39,981 nucleotides of DNA, from IMG/VR virus record IMGVR_UViG_3300009506_000093, positions 1-39,981 of that record, one strand, 5' to 3'. Position numbers and translations under genes: made by a program. The notes under the pieces were generated by a model. The model did not search any database, was not told where the DNA came from, and was given only the letters and a program-made list of their open reading frames with translations. The stretch comes from a virus. Positions 1 to 6,358 of this stretch are shown one piece after another (position 1 is the stretch's first letter; each line of letters starts with the position of its first letter).

Positions 1-27
1 CACCGCGATGTATGCCAGATATTCCAC
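1..27 (-). CDS. possible 5' end of next gene, cut by window edge
   Basis: A GTG at 25-27 opens a frame that runs to the window edge without a stop (Met-Glu-Tyr-Leu-Ala-Tyr-Ile-Ala-Val). A GAAGG Shine-Dalgarno lies about 8 nt upstream, inside the last codons of the gene ending at 30, which matches the close packing elsewhere. Only nine codons are visible, so no function can be given and the gene itself is tentative. Confidence 0.35.
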
Positions 28-29
28 GG

Positions 30-1160
30 CTACACCTTCGGCAGTGTGACTTCGAACGTCGCTTTGCGGCGGCCTTCGGCCTTCGTCCAGCTGGCGCCCT
101 TGACGTACTTCACCCACTTGATCCACGTCGGGAAGTGCTTCACGTCGACCAGATAGACGGCAGCGCCGTTTCGCGTGTACGTGTGTTCCCCGGAATCCGC
201 AATGGGCTTCGTCAGGTTCAGTTCATCAGCCTTCAGCACGATAGACGAATGGACCACCACGTACGCTTCCTGCCCGGTTGCTTCGTATTCCGTGTGGTCT
301 TCCATCGCGGGTTCCTTCACCTTGCGCACCTTGCCGTCGACTTCGACCTTGCGGCCGACAATGACCGGGTCGCCGGAACGGTTCAGCTTCTGTCGCTGTC
401 GTGTCACCTGCGTGAACACTTCGCCGTTCACCAGTGCGATAGGATTTCGGCGCGACAGGGACGACGCGATGTCGTCGAAGTCAATATCCGCCGGGTTCAG
501 TGATTTGAATTGCCATGTTTTCATATCGAATTTGCCTTTGTATTGGTCAGCAAAGCGGGCAAGGGTCTTTGTCCCTGCCCCATACATTGCGGCAAGATGC
601 AGCGCCCTGTCCAGACTTTTTCCCATTTGCCGCGAAGGAACGGTGACGGCGTCCACAATTCGCCGTTCGACTTCCTTCAGGTCTATTTCCATTTTTGGCC
701 CTGCGCGAACATCCACGCGCACGCCTTTCGGAATGCTTGCTTCGTCCAGCACAAACCTGTCGCCGCCGCGCCCATCCATGCCGAATTTGCGCGCGACTTC
801 CATCACCTTTTCCATGGTCAATACGTCGTCGTCCCCGGATTGCTTCAGGCGGCCGGTCACTGTGCCCGCGAAATTGATCCCGTCCCACGGGTTCACCATC
901 ATGTGTTCGGCCATCTTGCGCGACAGTTCTTTGCTTTCCAGCAGCTGCCGCAGTGCGCCGTCGCTGGTAACAGTGGCGCCCTGTACGTCGACCCGTGCAT
1001 GTGCCCCGTGCAGAATATCGCACGCTGGTTCGAAACGAACGATCCGGCCCTTGTACCGCTTGCCGTCAGCGTCGACGAATGTCGGCGTTCCGCGCAGGAA
1101 TGCGCCCCGCACGCGTTCGAATTCCGGGGTTCCAGCTTTGATTTTTACGGTCATGTCCAT
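30..1160 (-). CDS. hypothetical protein, 376 aa
   Basis: I do not recognise this protein. It is a soluble, charged 376-residue protein with no signal peptide or membrane segment. The central part (about 110-190) is rich in acidic and basic residues, and the last 40 residues are Lys/Trp rich. The start at 1160 follows an AGGTG sequence 7 nt upstream; an ATG two codons later is the alternative. It is the largest gene of the left block and lies directly after a 57-residue gene. Codon use is typical of the window: glutamate is always GAA. It could be structural or DNA-associated, but nothing seen decides that. Confidence 0.8.
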   Translation of the reverse strand: MDMTVKIKAGTPEFERVRGAFLRGTPTFVDADGKRYKGRIVRFEPACDILHGAHARVDVQGATVTSDGALRQLLESKELSRKMAEHMMVNPWDGINFAGTVTGRLKQSGDDDVLTMEKVMEVARKFGMDGRGGDRFVLDEASIPKGVRVDVRAGPKMEIDLKEVERRIVDAVTVPSRQMGKSLDRALHLAAMYGAGTKTLARFADQYKGKFDMKTWQFKSLNPADIDFDDIASSLSRRNPIALVNGEVFTQVTRQRQKLNRSGDPVIVGRKVEVDGKVRKVKEPAMEDHTEYEATGQEAYVVVHSSIVLKADELNLTKPIADSGEHTYTRNGAAVYLVDVKHFPTWIKWVKYVKGASWTKAEGRRKATFEVTLPKV

Positions 1161-1164
1161 GGTA

Positions 1165-1338
1165 TCACCTGTGCACTGTGGGCATGTTTACCCGCGCCCG
1201 GTCGCAAAACGCCTGTCCGGCGGCCTTGTCTGCGCGGTCCTGTTCCCGTTTCGTGTCGTGGTGCGCCTTCGACTGAATTGTGTTGCCGTAGTGGCGCGCC
1301 GGTGCGTCGATCAATAAATTTTTCCAGTGTTTATCCAC
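1165..1338 (-). CDS. small hypothetical protein, 57 aa (GTG start)
   Basis: The frame is open further upstream, but I place the start at a GTG at 1336-1338, because AAGGGGAAG lies 5 nt before it and the start overlaps the stop of the SLOG gene by 8 nt. The product is a strongly charged, His/Lys/Arg-rich 57-residue peptide with two internal Ala-Asp-Lys-Ala type helical stretches. No family is recognised. The spacing to the next gene is 4 nt, so it is translated within one operon. Confidence 0.6.
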   Translation of the reverse strand: MDKHWKNLLIDAPARHYGNTIQSKAHHDTKREQDRADKAAGQAFCDRARVNMPTVHR

Positions 1339-1753
1339 GTGGTCTTCCCCTTGTCGGTTGTTTAGCCCAGTCCTGCCACACGTGGACTTCCATCCCGCGT
1401 CGCAGTGCTTCGTCAATCATGTGCTTCGTGCCTTTCGATTCACCGTCCCAGAAGGCCAGCAACACGTCGCCCATTTTCGCCATTTCGATGTTGCGCAGGA
1501 TTCCAGCTTTCTTCCCGTGCTTGTCCCAGTCTGCGGCCGTTACCGGGAACCGGATAATGCCGAATCCCATGAATGCCGCCCACCGTTCCCCTAGTGTATC
1601 GGCACCACGCGCGCATCCTGAAATAACATTCACGTCTGGCGTCGATGCCAGTGTACCGTACCACCAGCCCGCTTTGTTGAACAGCAGTTTTTCATTCGTG
1701 AATTCACGCGAACCCGCGATGATCACGTTCGGTCGTTCTAACTTTCTAGCCAT
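1331..1753 (-). CDS. SLOG-domain nucleotide-binding protein (DUF2493/YspA-like)
   Basis: A 140-residue Rossmann-like protein of the SLOG superfamily. Visible hallmarks are the N-terminal VIIAGSREF strand and turn (residues 10-18), the ISGCARGADTLGERWA phosphate-binding segment (about 44-59), the ADWDKHGKKAGILRN stretch (about 74-88), and LLAFWDGESKGTKHMI (about 97-112). Known SLOG proteins bind nucleotides or nucleotide-derived ligands; whether this one is a sensor or an enzyme cannot be read here. The length matches stand-alone phage members. The start overlaps the methyltransferase gene by 16 nt; GAAGG lies 9-10 nt upstream. Confidence 0.85.
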   Translation of the reverse strand: MARKLERPNVIIAGSREFTNEKLLFNKAGWWYGTLASTPDVNVISGCARGADTLGERWAAFMGFGIIRFPVTAADWDKHGKKAGILRNIEMAKMGDVLLAFWDGESKGTKHMIDEALRRGMEVHVWQDWAKQPTRGRPRG

Positions 1754-2355
1754 AAAATTTTACCTTCGAATTTCGGCACGTCGTTGACGTTATCATAAAG
1801 TCCCACGGAAGGGAACACAAAGTTGTCGAACTTCAGGCTGACGGGCGTCCGTACCAGACGGCAGCCGACCAGTCTTTTGCCCGGGTTGTACCACAGGTCG
1901 TCGATGTCGTAGCCGTTCAGCCGGGCCAGTTCCTTGAAGAACAGCGGGTGCGGATACCAGCGGCCGGGGAATCCCTTCGCGACGCCGTGTTTCTTCCAGC
2001 CACCGGGGGCCGGTAGGACGCAGCAGAGGCGCCCGAACGACGGGTGAACCATCTTGTGAATGTTCGCCCACGTTTCGGCCTGACGGTCCTGTACGTGTTC
2101 CGTGAACCCGAAATTCGTCACGATGTCGACCGGAATAATCCGTTCGATGTCCAGCGGCATCGGTTCGCGGATGTCCCACTGCAAAGCCCCGTCCTTCCCG
2201 TTGATGTCCGTCGACAGGTAGTTGCCGCCATGTGACTGGTACCAGTCACGATACAGGCCGGACGAATTCTTTTTGTTGCCCAGTTCCAGAATCCGTAATG
2301 CGCGGAAATCTTTCGTCCCCAGCGCCCGCAGTTCGTCAATAGGGATTTCAGTCAT
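1738..2355 (-). CDS. class I SAM-dependent methyltransferase-like protein
   Basis: The 205-residue product has a Rossmann methyltransferase layout: ILELGNKKNSSG (about 22-33) as SAM motif I, an acidic strand end in YLSTDINGKDG (motif II), and DIVTNFGFTEHV (motif IV region) followed by a hydrophobic strand in FGRLCCVLPAPG. The substrate is unknown. Phage proteins of this kind are usually of unassigned specificity (glycan, protein or nucleotide). I choose the ATG at 2355 because it overlaps the upstream small gene by 8 nt; a GTG start at 2388 is possible. One of the rare CTC codons of the window lies here (2026-2028). Confidence 0.7.
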   Translation of the reverse strand: MTEIPIDELRALGTKDFRALRILELGNKKNSSGLYRDWYQSHGGNYLSTDINGKDGALQWDIREPMPLDIERIIPVDIVTNFGFTEHVQDRQAETWANIHKMVHPSFGRLCCVLPAPGGWKKHGVAKGFPGRWYPHPLFFKELARLNGYDIDDLWYNPGKRLVGCRLVRTPVSLKFDNFVFPSVGLYDNVNDVPKFEGKILWLES

Positions 2356-2488
2356 GTGACACCAGCCACGCCAGAAGATAAAAGACACCAGCCACGAATC
2401 CGGCCTGTAGCTGAACCATCGGGTCGAAACCCAGTATGGCCACGCCGCCGAAAAGGCCGCTGAACCACGTCAAAGTTAGTCGGGCCAT
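2348..2488 (-). CDS. small two-helix membrane protein, 46 aa
   Basis: The ORF starts with an ATG sharing one base with the TAA of the preceding gene (TAATG) and ends 8 nt inside the methyltransferase gene. The peptide has two hydrophobic segments, roughly residues 5-20 (TWFSGLFGGVAILGF) and 30-43 (FVAGVFYLLAWLV), with a short polar linker and a Ser-His-Asp tail. This is a class II holin-like topology, but the lysis cassette is elsewhere, so the role is open. Perfect start/stop coupling on both sides supports it as a real gene. Confidence 0.6.
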   Translation of the reverse strand: MARLTLTWFSGLFGGVAILGFDPMVQLQAGFVAGVFYLLAWLVSHD

Positions 2489-2586
2489 TAGTGGATCAGC
2501 CCAGCCATGTTTTCGCGAAGGGTCAGCAGGACCTGAATAAAGCCCCAGCCCATGAATGCTACCAGTCCCAAATATATTTTAGTCAT
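2488..2586 (-). CDS. small membrane peptide, 32 aa
   Basis: A 32-residue ORF with a strong AAAGGTG Shine-Dalgarno about 7 nt before its ATG, directly downstream of a promoter-like sequence. Residues 4-20 (IYLGLVAFMGWGFIQVL) form one transmembrane helix, followed by a polar tail. It is the first gene after the promoter at about 2626-2659 and is translationally coupled to the next gene. It cannot be assigned to a family. Confidence 0.6.
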   Translation of the reverse strand: MTKIYLGLVAFMGWGFIQVLLTLRENMAGLIH

Positions 2587-2625
2587 TTCAGTTCACCTTT
2601 CTGTAAGTTGTTTCGTTTGCCTTCC

Positions 2626-2659
2626 ACTATAGTATCGGACAGCCCGGCCAAAAGTTCAA
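2626..2659 (-). promoter_or_regulatory. possible sigma70-like promoter
   Basis: On the minus strand TTGAAC (2654-2659) is followed after 19 nt by TACTAT (2629-2634), overlapping TATAGT (2626-2631) and then GG. The TATAGT-GG block resembles the -10 block of the repeated promoters elsewhere in the window (TATAAT-GG at 5543-5548), but the spacing to TTGAAC is too long for that hexamer. It would drive the small membrane genes and everything to their left. Confidence 0.4.
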
Positions 2660-2662
2660 GGA

Positions 2663-2992
2663 TTATTTTGTGACAGCGTTCACGTTTCTGGTCACAAATT
2701 CCACGTACATGGTGCACGGCGGTTCACTGCAAGTTCCGCGCCAAAGCTTGACCCACCACTGAAAACTTATGTCCGAATTTCCGGTGACGATGTGGTACGG
2801 CAGCCAGCGGTTTTCGTAGGATTCCAGCGGCCAGACACCTGACCACGTGATGATCGCCCGGCCTTCGTTCGTCTTGCGGTCGACGGTCAGCTTGTGGATG
2901 TGCAGCCCGGCGATGCCGTCGGCGTACGCCGCGTCGATTCCTGCCGCCCCGATAATTATCGCGAATAAGATCGCGCCCAGTGTTCGTTTCAT
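2663..2992 (-). CDS. exported hypothetical protein with signal peptide, 109 aa
   Basis: Starting at the ATG at 2992 (GGAAGG 6 nt upstream; ATGA overlap with the preceding gene), the product opens with a classic Sec signal: MKR, a hydrophobic core LGAILFAIIIGAAGI, and an AYA-DG cleavage site near residue 25. The mature part has a likely disulfide (Cys-Ser-Glu-Pro-Pro-Cys near residue 90) and several Trp residues. It should be periplasmic. Secreted early phage proteins often modify envelope or superinfection behaviour, but no family is recognised. The longer start at 3013 would spoil the signal peptide. Confidence 0.75.
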   Translation of the reverse strand: MKRTLGAILFAIIIGAAGIDAAYADGIAGLHIHKLTVDRKTNEGRAIITWSGVWPLESYENRWLPYHIVTGNSDISFQWWVKLWRGTCSEPPCTMYVEFVTRNVNAVTK

Positions 2993-3177
2993 AGCAAACC
3001 TTCCTTCCTGCATTCAGTCAGATAATGTTCCAGCCTTTCCGCGCCGACGTAGAACATGCACGCCAGCCCGGCCGTTTCCAAATCTTCGTCGTCAGGTACC
3101 GGGCCATCGAACAGCTTCTGGTACAGACAGCGAATTTCCGTTTCAGTCAGTAAGATTTTTCCGTTTTCTCGTTTCAT
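2989..3177 (-). CDS. small hypothetical protein, 62 aa
   Basis: An acidic 62-residue protein, mostly helical by composition, with two Cys residues in a LACMFYV segment and one near the C-terminus. CAGGAAA precedes the ATG by about 7 nt. It ends in an ATGA overlap with the exported protein gene, so the two are probably translated together. A rare CTC lies at 3168-3170 in the third to fourth codon region. No family is recognised. Confidence 0.65.
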   Translation of the reverse strand: MKRENGKILLTETEIRCLYQKLFDGPVPDDEDLETAGLACMFYVGAERLEHYLTECRKEGLL

Positions 3178-3348
3178 AAAATTTTCCTGCGGATTGACCA
3201 GTTACAGGTTATGAAGGGTCTTGGCTGCGGGCCAGTTTAGCAGACTAGCGCGCCCGGGTACCATCGACCGGCCATTTCAATTCACGTTACCGCTACCTGC
3301 GGACGCCGCAGGTCGCCCGGGAGATAACACCCGGTGCCACCCATTGTA
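3178..3348 (-). other. structured 171-nt intergenic region
   Basis: No ORF is supported here. It contains a perfect 8-bp hairpin with a 3-nt loop (3295-3313, stem ACCTGCGG) lying between two copies of the 8-mer CGCCCGGG (3251-3258 and 3314-3321), whose CCCGGG cores are palindromic. There is no downstream T-run, so this is not an ordinary terminator. The last 20 nt hold the Shine-Dalgarno of the 62-aa gene. A structured leader or processing site is possible. I looked for a tRNA and did not find a coherent cloverleaf. Confidence 0.45.
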
Positions 3349-3627
3349 TTAGGTTCTAACAAGGTTCGGGAACCGCCCGAACTTCATGTATAGGGTCACT
3401 TCGTTTTGCACGGCCTGCGCGGCTGACTTCACGCTGGGGAACATTCCCAGCAGGGCCAGACGCGTGTCGGGCAGTGCTTCGAATCCGATTGTCCCGTTTT
3501 GGGGTTCGGACATGAACGCCATTGTGAATTCCCCCTGCGCCTTTACGGCCGCAATCAGGGTGCCGTCTTCGTCCCGTAGGGCTAGAAGGTTCGGCGCGCT
3601 TGTGGGCTTCCACAGGTACTTCATCAT
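3349..3627 (-). CDS. hypothetical protein, 92 aa
   Basis: I place the start at the ATG at 3627, which forms an ATGA overlap with the preceding gene and has GGGG 5-6 nt upstream; a second ATG follows immediately. The protein looks like a small mixed alpha/beta fold: beta-rich first half (NLLALRDEDGTLIAAVKA), then a helix (SVKSAAQAVQNEVTLYMKFG) near the C-terminus. No signal peptide or motif is seen and the family is unknown. Confidence 0.65.
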   Translation of the reverse strand: MMKYLWKPTSAPNLLALRDEDGTLIAAVKAQGEFTMAFMSEPQNGTIGFEALPDTRLALLGMFPSVKSAAQAVQNEVTLYMKFGRFPNLVRT

Positions 3628-3821
3628 GACAGCCCCAGATTCGCCCACGTCCGCTTCAGGATTTCGTCGGTCTTCCGACGATAGTCCAGCAGCTGCGTCA
3701 GGTAGTCCTGACCTTCGCCCAAGTGCGGCGGCAGTGCTTCGCGGATTTCAGCCAGCGCCCCGAACATCACGCGATGTTCACGGACGAAATCGTTTCGGTT
3801 CTGTTCTGCGTACTTGTCCAT
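3624..3821 (-). CDS. small helical hypothetical protein, 65 aa
   Basis: A charged, probably all-helical 65-residue protein (MDKYAEQNRNDF at the start, a long helix around DYLTQLLDYRRKTDEILKR near the end). It is followed by an ATGA-coupled gene. The 30 nt upstream of the start carry CAGGGGC as ribosome-binding site. No family is recognised. Confidence 0.6.
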   Translation of the reverse strand: MDKYAEQNRNDFVREHRVMFGALAEIREALPPHLGEGQDYLTQLLDYRRKTDEILKRTWANLGLS

Positions 3822-3851
3822 TTTTAGCCCCTGTTCGTGTTTCGTGTACGG

Positions 3852-4076
3852 TTAGTCTTCGTGTACAGTTTCGGATTCAGCCCGCGCCCTGTCAATGGCC
3901 TTCTGGCGGCGTTCCTGCGCGGCGCGTTTGATTGCGGCCAGCTTCCTGTGCGTGTCATTCCACGCGCGGACGAAACTGTTCCGGTCGCCTTCCCGGCAGG
4001 GGGACCCGTCAGGGTACCGCCCTTTCGCCAGATTCCGGTCAAAGGCGCGTTCGGCCCGGGTGCGTTCGACGGCCAT
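3852..4076 (-). CDS. small basic hypothetical protein, 74 aa
   Basis: The start is taken at 4076, where a TGATG junction couples it to the preceding gene; a longer reading is open but has no ribosome-binding site. The 74 residues are Arg/Lys/Ala rich with a continuous helix over the second half (RKLAAIKRAAQERRQKAID). Such a charge pattern fits a nucleic-acid-associated peptide, which is inference only. Confidence 0.6.
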   Translation of the reverse strand: MAVERTRAERAFDRNLAKGRYPDGSPCREGDRNSFVRAWNDTHRKLAAIKRAAQERRQKAIDRARAESETVHED

Positions 4077-4357
4077 CAGTCGACCACCTGCATTTCGCCG
4101 TTCCCGATGTCCACTGCTACGGACAGATTCGTTTCCAGCCACGCCACGGCGCCACAGTTCAGCGGCTTTTCCGGCTGGTATACGAACGTCGCCACCACTT
4201 CCCCGGCGTCGTTCAGCAGCGCCACACGCTGTCCCACGTTGTTTCCGCGCGATGTCTTCACAGTATACACCGGTTCCGATTTGTCGCCCCGGCGCCTGTT
4301 GCGCGCGATGTTGTGGCGGTTCACGTGGATTCGCTTTTTCAGATGCCTGATTTTCAT
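4076..4357 (-). CDS. hypothetical protein with basic N-terminus, 93 aa
   Basis: The first 25 residues are strongly basic (Lys/Arg/His, e.g. KKRIHVNRHNIARNRRRG), followed by a beta-rich domain of about 65 residues (VYTVKTSRG, VGQRVALLNDAGEVVATFV). This could be a small RNA- or DNA-binding protein. It lies 4 nt after the exported barrel-like gene and is TGATG-coupled to the next. No family is recognised. Confidence 0.65.
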   Translation of the reverse strand: MKIRHLKKRIHVNRHNIARNRRRGDKSEPVYTVKTSRGNNVGQRVALLNDAGEVVATFVYQPEKPLNCGAVAWLETNLSVAVDIGNGEMQVVD

Positions 4358-4361
4358 AGGT

Positions 4362-4772
4362 TCACCATTTCAGTTCTAAGTTAAATGCCTGACCGAACCA
4401 TGCGACGCTGACGTGTTTCGTCAGGTCCAGTTCGGCCGCCACCAGCGGGACAATCCCCGCCGCTTTGCCTTTCACGCGACGCGTGTCGCTGTCGAAAGTA
4501 TAGCCGGAAATGATCCCGGCGCCTATCCTGAATCGTTCGCCCAGCGGCAGGAAAAGCGCGCCATAGACGGACGGTTTCTTATAGCTGTTGTACAGCGCGC
4601 CGATTCGTGCGTGTTCGGTCACGTCGTACCCCAGCCCCGGATTGAAGTTGTTCAGGTCGTCCACGTCCCGGCCGCCGGGCAGCTGCACGTGGTACGAAAC
4701 CGTGTGCAGGGTCCAGCCTTCGGCGTGTACGTTACCAGCCAGCAGGGCCAGAATCAGGGCTGCGCGCTTCAT
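4362..4772 (-). CDS. exported small outer-membrane beta-barrel-like protein
   Basis: The 136-residue product begins with a signal peptide (MKRAALILALLAGNVHA, cleavage before EGW). The mature part alternates hydrophobic and polar residues with Gly/Tyr/Asn turns typical of small outer-membrane barrels: NNFNPGLGYDV, ARIGALYNSYKKPSVYGALF, FRIGAGIISGYTF. It ends in Leu-Lys-Trp; a terminal aromatic residue is the usual signal for the Bam machinery. It should reach the outer membrane of a Gram-negative host. A receptor-masking or superinfection-exclusion role is plausible but inferred. ATGA overlap with the preceding gene fixes the start. Confidence 0.65.
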   Translation of the reverse strand: MKRAALILALLAGNVHAEGWTLHTVSYHVQLPGGRDVDDLNNFNPGLGYDVTEHARIGALYNSYKKPSVYGALFLPLGERFRIGAGIISGYTFDSDTRRVKGKAAGIVPLVAAELDLTKHVSVAWFGQAFNLELKW

Positions 4773-5023
4773 GCGTCACCCCCGAACAGGTCCATCGGGT
4801 CCACGCCAGTGCGCAGCGTTTCCAGTTCTTCGCAGCGGTTTTCGAACAGACCTTTGTAATGTCCCGCTTGATGCCGCGCGCACTTCAGCTGCGTGTACAG
4901 CTTCGCTATGATCTGGGCCGGGTCCATGTCCCCGTACTGTTCCGACAGTTCGTCGGCGCCAGCCCGCGACAGCAGTTCGCCTTCGCGGATTTCCAGAATC
5001 AGTTTCGTGGTTTCGGTTGTCAT
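4769..5023 (-). CDS. hypothetical protein, 84 aa
   Basis: An acidic helical protein with the family-wide leader of this genome (AAAGGGGAAACGAA before the ATG). Residues 5-60 are likely two or three helices (KLILEIREGELLSRAG, AQIIAKLYTQLKCARHQAG), and the C-terminus is acidic (DPMDLFGGDA). It is the first gene after the intergenic hairpin at 5055-5068 and couples by ATGA to the barrel-like gene. Function is unknown. Confidence 0.65.
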   Translation of the reverse strand: MTTETTKLILEIREGELLSRAGADELSEQYGDMDPAQIIAKLYTQLKCARHQAGHYKGLFENRCEELETLRTGVDPMDLFGGDA

Positions 5024-5054
5024 TTCGTTTCCCCTTTCTGTTGTTTAGGTTGTC

Positions 5055-5068
5055 GGCCGTCCGTGGCC
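5055..5068 (-). repeat. intergenic hairpin, ACGGAC hexaloop (copy 1)
   Basis: Read on the minus strand this is GGCC-ACGGAC-GGCC, a 4-bp stem with a hexaloop, 11 nt after the stop codon at 5080 and about 25 nt before the Shine-Dalgarno of the next gene. It is one of seven copies sharing this stem (also at 5591, 6207, 19631, 22626, 23139 and 23439). The loop fits the ANGGA signature of CsrA/RsmA binding sites. There is no T-run, so it is not a terminator. Confidence 0.75.
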
Positions 5069-5079
5069 GATCTTTAATT

Positions 5080-5487
5080 TTATTTTACGGTGTAGGGCTT
5101 GTTCCAGCGGCCCACGTTGATGTCGATGTACCACCCGACATGGAAATAGTCGGTCATGATGTCGGACTTGTCGAAGTTGCCCTGCATCATGGCGTCTTTC
5201 AGTTCGGTCAGGAACTGGCGGACTTCGCCGGTGTAGCCCCGGTCGATGTGGTACGTGTTCACGTCAATGTAGCCGTCGGCCAGATTCACTTCGTGGCCCA
5301 TCATTTCGGCCTGTTCCTTGCGGACCGCGTTAGCGTTCGCGACGATGTCCAGCTTGCCTTCCTTCAGGTTCACGACCAGCGTGCTGTGGTGGCGAACTGC
5401 GATGGTGCCCTTCATGCCGAATTTTTTCAGAACGGCCTTGATTGCAGGTGCCAGTTCAGCTTTGCGTTCTTGACTCATGTATGCCAT
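5080..5487 (-). CDS. conserved phage hypothetical protein, 135 aa
   Basis: The start at 5487 follows the strong leader AAAGGGGACACGAAA; the longer open frame runs back into the promoter and is ignored. The N-terminal part (MSQERKAELAPAIKAVLKKF, then KGTIAVRHHSTLVVNLKEG) resembles a widespread phage/plasmid protein of unknown function that starts with a Lys-rich helix followed by a paired-His beta strand. The rest carries several Tyr/Asp-rich strands (ADGYIDVNTYHIDRGYTG). The gene has its own promoter (5543-5570), so it is probably an early, highly expressed protein. Confidence 0.75.
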   Translation of the reverse strand: MAYMSQERKAELAPAIKAVLKKFGMKGTIAVRHHSTLVVNLKEGKLDIVANANAVRKEQAEMMGHEVNLADGYIDVNTYHIDRGYTGEVRQFLTELKDAMMQGNFDKSDIMTDYFHVGWYIDINVGRWNKPYTVK

Positions 5488-5520
5488 TTTCGTGTCCCCT
5501 TTCTGTGGTCGGTTTGTCGT

Positions 5521-5580
5521 GCTGTTACTTACCTTAACGACCATTATACAGAAACCTTTAGGCCCTGCAACAAAAAAATT
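5521..5580 (-). promoter_or_regulatory. promoter P1 of the repeated early family
   Basis: Minus-strand -35 TTGCAG (5565-5570), 16-nt spacer containing CCTAAAGG, and a perfect -10 TATAAT (5543-5548) followed by GG. An A/T tract precedes the -35 like an UP element. Downstream is the family's conserved CGTTAAGGTAAGTAA core within an imperfect dyad. It drives the 135-aa gene. This copy has the best -10 and helps anchor the alignment of the other members. Confidence 0.85.
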
Positions 5581-5590
5581 TCATGTATTT

Positions 5591-5608
5591 GCGGCCGTCC
5601 GTGGCCGC
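5591..5608 (-). repeat. intergenic hairpin, ACGGAC hexaloop (copy 2)
   Basis: Stem extended to 6 bp (GCGGCC/GGCCGC) around the same ACGGAC loop. It starts 6 nt after the stop at 5615 and immediately precedes the A/T tract of promoter P1, so it sits at the 3' end of the upstream transcript. Confidence 0.75.
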
Positions 5609-5614
5609 CAGTTT

Positions 5615-6181
5615 TTAGTTGCAATCCAAGAACTTAGACAGCAGTTCCTTGTCAGCGCCCTGAACTTTCCGCACCTTGACCATCTTCGCGACGGTCAGCA
5701 TGTCGGCCAGTTTCGCTTCGTTCAGGTTCAGATCGGTGGCCTTTTCCAGCGCGGCCCGGATTGCCTTGAACGTGTCGCTGTTTGGGTCCTTGCACTGCGC
5801 GCGGAATGCCAGCTTCGCTTTTGTCTTCACCCGGCGGGCTGCCATGTCGGCGCAGTAGTTGGCGACGCCGTCATGGATGAACGTCCCGTGTGCGCCTTCG
5901 TATTCGTTCAGCGCGGCCCTGTACACGCGGTGCCCCAGCTTTTCCAGTGCCTTGTCGCCGCAGGACGCGTCGACCTTCATCCCGTACCGCTTGGCAAGGT
6001 GGCGCAGCTTCGACACCCAGCCGTCGCCGTCGTTGTAAACCCGGTAGTACGCGTTCTGGAACCGGCGCCAGTCTTCAAGCTTCGGGCGGTTCTTGTCCAG
6101 CACCTTGCCTTCGTGTGGAATGTCGATGTTCAGCAGTTCCACCATCGCTTCGCCAAAATTTGTATGCCAAAAAGAATTCAT
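5615..6181 (-). CDS. hypothetical protein, 188 aa
   Basis: A 188-residue, mainly helical, positively charged protein without signal or membrane segment. The first 70 residues contain several aromatic positions (FQNAYYRVYNDGDGWVSKL); the last 70 are Lys/Ala-rich helices (KAKLAFRAQCKDPNS, AKMVKVRKVQGADKELLSK). AAAGGG lies about 7 nt before the ATG. It follows hairpin copy 3. No family is recognised. Confidence 0.7.
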   Translation of the reverse strand: MNSFWHTNFGEAMVELLNIDIPHEGKVLDKNRPKLEDWRRFQNAYYRVYNDGDGWVSKLRHLAKRYGMKVDASCGDKALEKLGHRVYRAALNEYEGAHGTFIHDGVANYCADMAARRVKTKAKLAFRAQCKDPNSDTFKAIRAALEKATDLNLNEAKLADMLTVAKMVKVRKVQGADKELLSKFLDCN

Positions 6182-6206
6182 GTCGTTACCCTTTCGTTTA
6201 AGTTGG

Positions 6207-6220
6207 GGCCGTCCATGGCC
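6207..6220 (-). repeat. intergenic hairpin, ATGGAC hexaloop (copy 3)
   Basis: GGCC-ATGGAC-GGCC on the minus strand, 18 nt after the stop codon of the 39-aa gene and about 15 nt before the AAAGGG of the next gene. It differs from copies 1 and 2 only at the second loop base, the position that is free in the ANGGA motif. Confidence 0.75.
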
Positions 6221-6238
6221 GGGAAATTATCCTGTTGT

Positions 6239-6358
6239 TTAATCGGCCCAGACGTAGTCCGGGTGCGTTGCCAGCGTGATTTCGGTCACTTCCACGCCGT
6301 CTTCGTTGGTGTACATGTTTTCGTACCAGACAGTCCGGGTTATGCAGCAGTAGTTCAT
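6239..6358 (-). CDS. small hypothetical protein, 39 aa
   Basis: The ORF begins with an ATG in an ATGA overlap with the stop of the 89-aa gene and ends at a TAA at 6239-6241. The product is 39 residues, acidic toward the end, with two adjacent Cys near the N-terminus (MNYCCITRTVWYEN). It is too short for family assignment. The coupling, the exact fit between neighbours and GAA-only glutamates support it. Confidence 0.6.
   Translation of the reverse strand: MNYCCITRTVWYENMYTNEDGVEVTEITLATHPDYVWAD

Noticed and set aside
175-1317. Long plus-strand ORF (380 codons) opposite the 376-aa gene, and similar plus-strand ORFs throughout
   Set aside because: They are antisense shadows. They lack ribosome-binding sites, have low-complexity Arg/Ser/Pro or Val/His/Phe composition, and the minus-strand genes carry the recognisable motifs and coupled starts.
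3224-3320. tRNA-like stretch with a D-arm-like sequence and TACC/CGGG stems
   Set aside because: The acceptor and D-stems do not pair and no T-loop consensus is present on either strand.
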